From CAZOIA01 sp964579675 (GTDB lineage Bacteria; Planctomycetota; Phycisphaerae; UBA1845; PWPN01), in assembly GCA_964579675.1 (NCBI GenBank), contig CAZOIA010000234.1, positions 1-7,774 of the forward strand: a stretch of DNA of 7,774 nt, written 5' to 3'. The position numbers were made by a program, and so were the translations under genes. Positions 1-5,857 of the stretch are shown here, one piece after another. Each line of letters starts with the position of its first letter. Position 1 is the first letter of the stretch. Under the pieces are notes generated by a model, which saw only the letters and a program-made list of their open reading frames with translations, did no database searches and had not been told where the DNA came from.

Positions 1-24
1 TCCTTGGACCGGGACCTTTTTCCC

Positions 25-801
25 ATGAACATGCAAGAGGCCAATGACTTCCGCGATCGTCTCCGCGAGAAACCGCAGTTGGGTCTGGGCATAATGTACC
101 CGGCTGCGGGGATCATCGAGCGGATCGGTCCCGACTGGGACTGGATCTGGATCGACGGCCAGCACGGGGAAATGGGCTACAGCGATACGCTGGCTGCCGT
201 GCGGGCGTGTAATCTGATTCGCCGACCGGCGATCGTGCGGGTACCCGGGCACGACGCTGGTGCGATCGGCAAAGCATTGGATACGGCCGCCGACGGGGTG
301 ATGGTTCCCATGGTTGACGACGCGGGGCAAGCCCGGCAGGCGGTGCGGGCAGCCAAGTTCCCGCCTCTGGGCGCCCGGTCTTATGGCGGCCGCCGACCGA
401 TCGATCTGGCCGGCAGAGGATATGCGCACCAGGACCGCGTCCAGCCTCTGCTGATCTGTCAGATCGAGACGCCGGCGGGCTTGGAGAATGCTGAGGCGAT
501 TGCCGGGGTCGAAGGCGTGGATGTCATCTTCTTCGGGGCGGACGATTTGCGTTTGCGCTCGGGTCTGCCGATGGACGCGACGCCCCCTGCCGGATGCTTC
601 GACGATGCTCTCCGCACGGTCGCCAGCGCGGCCAGGGCCCACGGAAAGATCGCCGGCGGGGTGTTCCCTTCGGCTCCGGCGCTGGGATCTGCAGTGCAGC
701 TCGGCTATCGATTGATCGTGGGCTGCGCCGACGTGACCCTGTTGGCCGGAGCTTCGGAGGACAAGGCCCGATCTCTGCGTGACTGCCTGAAGGGGCCTTG
801 A
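25..801 (+). CDS. HpcH/HpaI-family (class II) aldolase
   Basis: This is a cytosolic metal-dependent aldolase of the HpcH/HpaI family. The family reversibly cleaves 2-keto-3-deoxy or 2-keto-4-hydroxy acids to pyruvate (or a related 2-oxoacid) plus an aldehyde. Numbered from the Met at base 25, the expected active-site residues are present: His47 in IDGQHG, Arg72 in AIVRVP, and the metal ligands Glu148 in QIETPAG and Asp174 in FGADDL. The GVMVPMV and PPLGARSYGG segments are also typical. The length of 258 residues is normal for the family. The frame is open to the left edge, so a start further upstream or at TTG 4 cannot be excluded. ATG 25 was chosen because family homology begins just after it, with ATG 31 as an alternative; only a weak GGGA lies upstream. 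It is followed 29 bases later by a URO-D-like gene and then a 2-hydroxyacid dehydrogenase, which suggests sugar-acid breakdown. The family call is firm but the substrate is not known. Confidence 0.88.
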   Translation: MNMQEANDFRDRLREKPQLGLGIMYPAAGIIERIGPDWDWIWIDGQHGEMGYSDTLAAVRACNLIRRPAIVRVPGHDAGAIGKALDTAADGVMVPMVDDAGQARQAVRAAKFPPLGARSYGGRRPIDLAGRGYAHQDRVQPLLICQIETPAGLENAEAIAGVEGVDVIFFGADDLRLRSGLPMDATPPAGCFDDALRTVASAARAHGKIAGGVFPSAPALGSAVQLGYRLIVGCADVTLLAGASEDKARSLRDCLKGP

Positions 802-830
802 TTCGGCGCTGTGCCAGATCGGGAACTCCG

Positions 831-1991
831 ATGAGCGACAGCCATGGCGTCAACTGGCGAGAGCGCATCCAGGCGGTTCTCGACGGCCAGATCCCGGATC
901 GGATTCCCGCGATTTTCCGGCTGGACAAGTGGTACAAGGCACGTGCTCACGCACACGATTTGCCCGGTGAATTGGCGGGGCTGCCGCTCACGGAGGTGGA
1001 GGCACGGCTCGGGCTCGCACAGTCAGCACGGCAAGGTTACGTATTCAAGACCGCACTTCGCCCGCCGGTCGAACGCATCGAGTCGCGACACGGCGATTCT
1101 GTGATCACGGAATGGCGCACGCCGCGCCGAACGCTCCGCCGGGTGCGAAGGTACGGCCCTGGCGACGAGGTTGCCGGAATCGATGCGACCACCATCGAGT
1201 TTCCAGTCAAATGCCCGGAGGATTACGCCGCTTACGTCGAGGTTATCCGGCACACGGAGTTCCTGCCGGCGTACGAGGAGTATCTGCAATACGATCGGAT
1301 GGTTGGCTGCGCCGGCCTGCCGCTGGTGATCCTCGGGCCCATTCCCGTTCACGACCTCATGCTGAAGTGGACTGGGTATGAGAGAGGTTACCTGGACCTC
1401 TGCGATCATCCTGACGTGGTCTTGCCGGCGGTCGAAGAGGCCAACGCCGTGTATCGCCGGATGTGGTCGATAGCAGCGGAGTCACCCGCCACGTTCCTCA
1501 TGCACGGGGTGAACTTCGACACGCAGATGACCTCCCCGCGTGTGTTTCGCGAACATTTCCTGCCCTATATCAAGGTGTTCAATCGTGAAATGCACTTAGC
1601 CGGCAAGAAAGTCGCCTTTCATGCCGATGGTGATATGAGCGAGTTGTTGGAGCTGGCGCTGGAAGCGGATTACGACGCGGCGGATTGCTTCGCTTCGCAT
1701 CCGATGGTGCGATGCACGGTGGCTCGGGCCCGCGCCGTATGGCAGGATCGGATCACGATCTGGGGCGGCATCCCCTCGATTCTGCTCGAACGCCATTCGC
1801 CCTTGGATCGGCTGCGCGGTTGTCTTGAGGATCTGTATCACCACGTCGCCCCAGGTGATCACTTCATGCCGGCGATCTCGGACGCGGCGATGCCCACGTC
1901 GTCCTGGGAGCACCTTGCGTTTTTGTGCAGGTGGCTGCGGGACCATTCGAAATGCCCGATCGAAACGCCTCGTGCATGTGAGGGACGTTGA
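831..1991 (+). CDS. Uroporphyrinogen decarboxylase (URO-D) superfamily protein 1
   Basis: This predicted soluble TIM-barrel protein of 386 residues belongs to the URO-D superfamily. The superfamily includes heme-pathway decarboxylases and cobamide-linked methyltransferases. Visible signatures are an N-terminal RERIQAVLDGQIPDRIP segment (residues 10-26), a central HGVNFDTQMTSP-type stretch (225-236), the putative metal or active-site motif H264-A-D266-G-D268, and ITIWGGIP (308-315). Cys286 and His290 follow the H-x-D motif and could add ligands. It is unlikely to be true HemE: the N-terminal region is divergent and no heme gene is nearby. ATG 831 was chosen over the in-frame TTG at 798 because GGGA at 821-824 sits just upstream. 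It is the middle gene of the block 1 operon, between the aldolase and the dehydrogenase. The reaction is unknown; methyl transfer or decarboxylation of a catabolic intermediate is a guess. Confidence 0.82.
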   Translation: MSDSHGVNWRERIQAVLDGQIPDRIPAIFRLDKWYKARAHAHDLPGELAGLPLTEVEARLGLAQSARQGYVFKTALRPPVERIESRHGDSVITEWRTPRRTLRRVRRYGPGDEVAGIDATTIEFPVKCPEDYAAYVEVIRHTEFLPAYEEYLQYDRMVGCAGLPLVILGPIPVHDLMLKWTGYERGYLDLCDHPDVVLPAVEEANAVYRRMWSIAAESPATFLMHGVNFDTQMTSPRVFREHFLPYIKVFNREMHLAGKKVAFHADGDMSELLELALEADYDAADCFASHPMVRCTVARARAVWQDRITIWGGIPSILLERHSPLDRLRGCLEDLYHHVAPGDHFMPAISDAAMPTSSWEHLAFLCRWLRDHSKCPIETPRACEGR

Positions 1992-1993
1992 CC

Positions 1994-2956
1994 ATGAACA
2001 GGCCCGTCATCGTCTGTGCCGCGGATCTCGATCACCTGCCGGAAACACAGAGCATCCTGAAAAACTGTGGCCAAGTGCGCCATGTGAAAGCCACGCCCGA
2101 GGCGTTGCGCGAGGCGCTGCCCGGCGCGGACGCCTACTTTGCCTCGATGGAGGTGCGGCTTACCGCCGAACTCATCGAGCAAGCCCAACGGCTCCGCGTG
2201 ATCGCCACGCCATCGACCGGCCTGGACCATATCGACCTTGAAGCCGCACACAAGAGACAGATCGCCGTCCTGAGCCTGAAGGATGATCGCGATTTGCTGG
2301 ACCGTATCACCTCGACCGCAGAACTGGCGTGGGGCCTCATTCTGGCCTGTGCGCGGCGCTTTCCCGAAGCGATCGATGCGTCACGACGTGGCGAGTGGGC
2401 GCGCGATGCCGTCCGGGGTCACCAGATCGCCTATAAGACGCTGGGCATCCTCGGGTGCGGGCGCCTCGGCACGATGGTTGCACAGTATGCACGGGCATTC
2501 CGAATGAAGGTGCTGGGGTGCGACGTGCGCCCCGTCGATCTGCCGGGAGTTGAGCGCGTCTCTTTCGATCGACTGTTCGCGGAGTCGGATATCGTGACCG
2601 TGCATATCCATCTCACCAAAGAGAACCGCAAGCTGATCGACCGGGAAGTGCTGGCCCGGATGAAGCCGGGATCCATCCTGGTCAACACGAGCCGGGGGGC
2701 GATTATTGACGAGAGCGCGTTGATCGATGCCCTGGAGAACGGTCCCCTGGCGGCCGCCGGTCTGGACATGGTTGAAGGGGAGTGGCGAGACGATCTCGAT
2801 CAGCATCCCCTGATCGTCTACGCGCGAAGCCACGGGAACCTGGTCATCACCCCACACGTCGGCGGCGTTACGTTCGAGGCCCAGGAAATGGCCTATTTGG
2901 CCACGGCGACGAAGCTGGCTGAGTTTCTCCGGCCGGGCCGGGCCGGGCGCGGCTGA
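1994..2956 (+). CDS. NAD-dependent D-2-hydroxyacid dehydrogenase
   Basis: This cytosolic oxidoreductase interconverts a 2-oxoacid and its D-2-hydroxyacid; family members act on phosphoglycerate, glyoxylate/hydroxypyruvate or lactate. The 320-residue protein has an N-terminal substrate domain with TGLDHIDLEAA (75-85), then a Rossmann domain with GILGCGRLG (151-159). Asp177 at the end of the second strand predicts NAD rather than NADP. The catalytic triad is intact: Arg234 in NTSRGAIIDE, Glu261 in GLDMVEGEW and His288 in TPHVGG. ATG 1994 is preferred over the in-frame TTG 1988 because AGGGA at 1981-1985 is well spaced from it. It starts 2 bases after the stop of URO-D 1, so translational coupling is likely. 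The C-terminus (RPGRAGRG) is encoded by a short GC-rich repeat and looks like a non-conserved tail. It lacks the extra C-terminal domains of long SerA forms. The exact substrate cannot be told. Confidence 0.9.
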   Translation: MNRPVIVCAADLDHLPETQSILKNCGQVRHVKATPEALREALPGADAYFASMEVRLTAELIEQAQRLRVIATPSTGLDHIDLEAAHKRQIAVLSLKDDRDLLDRITSTAELAWGLILACARRFPEAIDASRRGEWARDAVRGHQIAYKTLGILGCGRLGTMVAQYARAFRMKVLGCDVRPVDLPGVERVSFDRLFAESDIVTVHIHLTKENRKLIDREVLARMKPGSILVNTSRGAIIDESALIDALENGPLAAAGLDMVEGEWRDDLDQHPLIVYARSHGNLVITPHVGGVTFEAQEMAYLATATKLAEFLRPGRAGRG

Positions 2957-2962
2957 GTTCTC
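2917..2962. repeat. Imperfect 12/13-base direct repeat flanking a GC-rich tandem repeat
   Basis: GGCTGAGTTTCTC (2917-2929) recurs as GGCTGAGTTCTC (2951-2962), differing by one T. Between them is about three copies of a GGCCGG-type unit (2931-2948). The first copy is in-frame coding sequence (AEFL). The second is read one frame over and supplies the dehydrogenase stop codon, while its end overlaps the symporter stop codon on the other strand. This looks like a local duplication or slippage event that set the present 3' end of the gene. Confidence 0.6.
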
Positions 2963-4484
2963 AACTCGATTTGCGAGCGATCGTGTAGTGCCTGACCTTC
3001 TCGAAGGGGAGTTCCGGCCCGACAAGGCTGCCGAAGTAGCCGATCAGCATCGTGATCGCGCAACTCACGATGCAGTACATGTAGGGGTGAAGCACGCGGC
3101 TTTCTCCTCTGGCTTCTCTAGCCTGATTGACGATTTCGATCAGCATGACCACGGCCACGCTGGTGATGGCCCCGAGAACCGTGGGCAGTGACTTGGCCCG
3201 TCGCGTGAACGCGCCGAGCAGGAAGATCCCCAGCAATGCCCCGCCGAAGAAGCCGAGATAGGTGTTTGACTTGTCGATGATGCTCTTGACGCCGGTTCGA
3301 TAGATGAGGATTGCCAGCACGGTCACCGATGCTCCCAATGCGAAGGTCAGTGTCTTGGCCAGCCTCAGATACCGCTGGTCGGATTGCGCGGGCTTGTACA
3401 GCCTTTCGTACCAGTCTACGGTGAATGAGGTGACGATGCAGTTGAGCCCTGAGTCGAAACTGGACATGGCGGCGGCGAAGATGGCGGCAATCACCAGGCC
3501 GGAGACGCCGGGGGGAAGCTGGGTCACCACGAAGTAGGGGACAATCTTGTCATAGTCTTTCTCGGCCAGTCCGAGCAGCTCCGGGAAGCTCTTGTAGAAA
3601 ACCCACAGGGCCACGCCCATGGCCAACATGATCACGATCGACGGCAGCTTGAACACCGCATTGAAGATCAGCGACTTGCGGGCGGCTTTCTCGTCCGGGG
3701 TCGTCATCAGTCTCTGCACGGTCAACTGGTCCGCCCCGATATCCGACAGGAGCAGGGCCGTCCCGGCAATCAGCATGGTCCAGAACGTCAAGTCGGAGAA
3801 ACTGAACGCCAGACTGGTCCATGCCTTATGATCGGCGTAGCCCACTTGCCAGATCTCGACGAACCCGCCGTCCAGTCTCGAAGCGATGAAACAGACGACC
3901 AGCACCTGACCGGTGATGAGCACCACGAACTGCACGACGTCCGTCCAGATTACGGCCGACATGCCGCCCAGGCCGGTATAAACCGTCGCCACCAGGCCGA
4001 TGATCAGGATGCAGTACTCGACGCGGAGATTGGTGACGGTGCTCAGCACCAGTGACGGGGCCAGGGCTACCAGAGCCATCCACGCCAACCGCTTGGCGAT
4101 AAACAAGGCGCTGGCAAGAAGACGAACGTTCACGTTGAAACGCTTCTCGAGATACTGATAGGCTGTGACGACGTTCAGTCGCCGGTAGAAAGGCAGCAGG
4201 ACGTAGATGGCGATCGGTGTGACGATGACCGCGGCGATCGGCCAGGCGATCATGGCCGAGTCGTATCGGAACGCCCGGGCGGGGTGCCCGATGAAGGAGA
4301 TGCCGCTGAGGACGCTCACCACGACCGAGATCGCCACGGGCAGCCAGTGCATGCGTTTGCCCGCGGTGAAGAACTCGCTGGTAGACGTTTGCCTCCGCAG
4401 AAACCACGAGCCCACGAGGAAAATCGCCACCAGGTAGAGGATGAAGACAACCCAGTCTAACGGCTGGAAGCCGCCGCTATTCAT
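2961..4484 (-). CDS. Sodium:solute symporter, SSS family
   Basis: This is an inner-membrane Na+-coupled symporter of the SSS (SGLT/NanT/PutP-like) family, 507 residues long with about 13 hydrophobic segments, as expected. The first membrane segment starts near residue 11. Family signatures include SGISFIGHPARAF (60-72) near the sodium and substrate path, YLEKRF (111-116), GLGGMSAVIWTDVVQ (171-185), GADQLTVQR (250-258) and the sodium-site helix AAIFAAAMSSFDSGLN (333-348). The start ATG overlaps the stop of the upstream URO-D 2 gene in an ATGA arrangement (4481-4484), and a GGGAA Shine-Dalgarno lies inside that gene's last codons, so the pair is probably translationally coupled. Its 3' end faces the dehydrogenase gene with 4 bases between stops. 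The substrate is unresolved; the neighbours suggest a sugar, uronate or other organic acid. The family call is firm. Confidence 0.93.
   Translation of the reverse strand: MNSGGFQPLDWVVFILYLVAIFLVGSWFLRRQTSTSEFFTAGKRMHWLPVAISVVVSVLSGISFIGHPARAFRYDSAMIAWPIAAVIVTPIAIYVLLPFYRRLNVVTAYQYLEKRFNVNVRLLASALFIAKRLAWMALVALAPSLVLSTVTNLRVEYCILIIGLVATVYTGLGGMSAVIWTDVVQFVVLITGQVLVVCFIASRLDGGFVEIWQVGYADHKAWTSLAFSFSDLTFWTMLIAGTALLLSDIGADQLTVQRLMTTPDEKAARKSLIFNAVFKLPSIVIMLAMGVALWVFYKSFPELLGLAEKDYDKIVPYFVVTQLPPGVSGLVIAAIFAAAMSSFDSGLNCIVTSFTVDWYERLYKPAQSDQRYLRLAKTLTFALGASVTVLAILIYRTGVKSIIDKSNTYLGFFGGALLGIFLLGAFTRRAKSLPTVLGAITSVAVVMLIEIVNQAREARGESRVLHPYMYCIVSCAITMLIGYFGSLVGPELPFEKVRHYTIARKSS
4481..4484 (-). other. 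ATGA stop/start overlap, URO-D 2 to symporter
   Basis: On the - strand the TGA stop of URO-D 2 (4483-4481) overlaps the ATG of the symporter (4484-4482). A GGGAA Shine-Dalgarno is placed a few bases upstream, within the last codons of URO-D 2. This is the classic arrangement for translational coupling within an operon. Confidence 0.85.
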
Positions 4485-5587
4485 GATTCATTCCCGTGGA
4501 CGTCCCATGCGAATTCTCTGGCCGCCTCGTACATGGCCAGTATGTTCTCAACCGGCGTATCGTACATGATGACGTTCGCCGGAGCGATCACCAGGCCGCC
4601 GTTGCGGCCGCATCTCCGGATCCGCTCCCGCACCAGGCCCCGCACCGACTCGGGCGTGCCCAACGGCAACGTCGTGCGAACGCTGATCGTACCCCACATG
4701 GTGATTCTGTCGCCCCATCGCCGCTTCACTTCGTACGGGTCCATGCACTCGGGCTGGATCGGATTGATGATGTCGAACCCGATCGCAATGAGGTCGGCCA
4801 TGACGGCGGAGATATCCCCGTCCGAATGGTAGAACAGCAGCACGTCGGGCTTCGCTTGCCGGGCGCGGCTCACCAGCTCCCTCATCCGGGGCACGTCCAG
4901 GCTCCGGAACAGTTCGGGGGCGAACAGGAGGCGGTCTTCCATGGCGATATCGCCGATCACCGTAATGCAATCCACGCCCGCCTGGGCACAGCGCACCGCC
5001 CGGGCGGTTTCAAACGCGTATATCCTGGCGTAGAGCTTCTCCACGAAATCCCGGTTGGCCACCATGTCGCACAACAGGTTCTCCAGCCCCCGCATGTGCC
5101 ACGCCCGCTTGAACGGCATCATCACTTCGGCCAACACGACCCGGTCCGCTGCCCGCAACCGCGCCGTCTGCTCTGCCACCTCCGCCGGATCAGCGAGCCA
5201 CGATGCATCCGGGAACTCGAACTCATCCGGGTCGGTGGCCCCAACCAGTGGCCCGTTGATCCATTCGACTAACTTGCCGTCGGCCCCGACGCGCTGCACT
5301 ACGCCCCATGCGTCCTCGAACGTCCGGTCATCGTGCCAGATGTACCGGCCGTCGGCGCCGGGCCAATCGCCCCCTCGCGGCCCTTCCGCCCGCTGCTCGA
5401 ACTCGGGGATACACTCACCAACGTTGACGTGGGCGAAATCCACGCCCAGCGCCGCCTCGACGTCGTCCGTCTCCAGGTGAGCCTGCAGCTCTCTCTTGGA
5501 CTCCGGACGGATCCAGAGATCCAACGGCACACGGTCGGGCCGCTCGTGCCGAACGGTGGCAAAGAACCGCTCTCGCGATCCGCTCAC
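4481..5587 (-). CDS. Uroporphyrinogen decarboxylase (URO-D) superfamily protein 2
   Basis: This is a 368-residue predicted cytosolic TIM-barrel protein of the URO-D superfamily and a distant paralog of the one at 831-1991. It begins SRERFFATVRHERPDRVPLD (3-22), the superfamily N-terminal signature. It has the H254-S-D256-G-D258 motif, FDIINPIQPECMDP (271-284) with Cys281 as another possible ligand, then RITMWGTIS (294-302) and GGLVIAPANV (330-339) before DTPVENILAMYE. This layout resembles MtaA/MtbA-type methyltransferase relatives more than HemE. However, the first cysteine of the usual H-x-C zinc motif is Asp here, and the late cysteine region reads APAN. The start is GTG at 5587, supported by a strong GGAGG at 5601-5597, 9 bases upstream. 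It is first in an operon with the SSS symporter (4-base overlap), so its job is probably tied to the imported compound. The chemistry is unknown. Confidence 0.85.
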   Translation of the reverse strand: MSGSRERFFATVRHERPDRVPLDLWIRPESKRELQAHLETDDVEAALGVDFAHVNVGECIPEFEQRAEGPRGGDWPGADGRYIWHDDRTFEDAWGVVQRVGADGKLVEWINGPLVGATDPDEFEFPDASWLADPAEVAEQTARLRAADRVVLAEVMMPFKRAWHMRGLENLLCDMVANRDFVEKLYARIYAFETARAVRCAQAGVDCITVIGDIAMEDRLLFAPELFRSLDVPRMRELVSRARQAKPDVLLFYHSDGDISAVMADLIAIGFDIINPIQPECMDPYEVKRRWGDRITMWGTISVRTTLPLGTPESVRGLVRERIRRCGRNGGLVIAPANVIMYDTPVENILAMYEAAREFAWDVHGNES

Positions 5588-5596
5588 GTCAGAGTA

Positions 5597-5601
5597 CCTC
5601 C
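5597..5601 (-). promoter_or_regulatory. Shine-Dalgarno of URO-D 2
   Basis: GGAGG on the - strand, 9 bases before the GTG start at 5587. It decides the non-ATG start of this gene. Its first two G residues lie inside the adjacent palindrome, so they can be masked by RNA pairing or by a bound protein. Confidence 0.75.
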
Positions 5602-5611
5602 GAACGTTCGG
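5600..5611. promoter_or_regulatory. 12-bp perfect palindrome, candidate operator
   Basis: CCGAACGTTCGG is a perfect 12-bp palindrome centred on CG with an AACGTT core. This is the kind of centre seen in LacI-family operators. It directly abuts and partly covers the Shine-Dalgarno of the - strand operon. No regulator gene is in the window, so the assignment to a family is only suggestive. It could act at the DNA level or as a small hairpin in the mRNA leader. Confidence 0.4.
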
Positions 5612-5632
5612 TATTCAGGCCTCGGTACCGAA
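5607..5632. promoter_or_regulatory. Inverted repeat TTCGGTA / TACCGAA with an inner palindrome
   Basis: TTCGGTA (5607-5613) and TACCGAA (5626-5632) form a 7-bp inverted repeat around a 12-base spacer. The right arm overlaps a perfect 10-bp palindrome, TCGGTACCGA (5622-5631). The left arm shares bases with the 12-bp palindrome next to the Shine-Dalgarno. In the - strand transcript these elements can fold in mutually exclusive ways. An operator pair is the simpler alternative. Confidence 0.4.
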
Positions 5633-5674
5633 GCCGCCGCGGGCGGAAGACCACGGGGCTCAGTTCGTGCAATG

Positions 5675-5694
5675 GCAGGCTCCCGCAGGCTCCT
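5675..5694. repeat. 10-base tandem repeat, two units
   Basis: GCAGGCTCCC is followed directly by GCAGGCTCCT, two units with a 10-base period and one mismatch. Sites repeated once per helical turn can be bound by activators on one face of the DNA. With only two units, a chance or slippage origin is equally possible. Confidence 0.4.
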
Positions 5695-5857
5695 GGGCAG
5701 CCTTCCCTTGTTTACGGCATTCTGTTAAACGTGTCTACGGATTGGGTGCGGCCCCGGGCATGTTTCGGGTACGCCCATGTGACGATAGCCGTTTGCACAC
5801 CTTGCCGATCCGTGCTGCTGACGGGGCGCTATTCATGCCGCAAGAAAGGGTACTACG

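Larger units (their letters stand above)
5588..5857. other. Divergent intergenic region between blocks 2 and 3
   Basis: This 270-base region must hold the start signals for both the - strand URO-D 2/symporter operon and the + strand oxidoreductase/lyase operon. The block 2 side holds the palindromes and inverted repeat at 5600-5632 and a GC-only inverted repeat (CCGCC/GGCGG, 5634-5646). The middle has a 10-base tandem repeat (5675-5694) and a short GTTTA/TAAAC inverted repeat (5710-5714 with 5726-5730). I found no convincing -35/-10 pair on either strand. Short open frames crossing the region lack ribosome sites and family features and look non-coding. Confidence 0.6.

Noticed and set aside
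798..800. TTG start for URO-D 1 overlapping the aldolase stop as TTGA (also seen at 1988-1991 for the dehydrogenase)
   Set aside because: In both cases an in-frame ATG lies just downstream with a better placed purine-rich site, and the extra residues show no family similarity.
831..1991. Annotation of either URO-D protein as the heme enzyme HemE
   Set aside because: The N-terminal region is divergent, the H-x-D-G-D motif and catabolic neighbours point to another subfamily, and no heme biosynthesis gene is nearby.
4496..5272. Open frame of about 258 codons on the + strand opposite URO-D 2
   Set aside because: The product is rich in His, Arg and Pro, typical of antisense reading of a high-GC gene, and the - strand gene is well supported.
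5634..5646. CCGCC/GGCGG inverted repeat as a terminator
   Set aside because: No T-rich tract follows on either strand, and it lies upstream of both divergent genes rather than after a gene.
5701..5740. Promoter built on the GTTTA/TAAAC inverted repeat
   Set aside because: Spacing between hexamer-like elements is wrong on both strands (about 9 to 11 bases rather than about 17).
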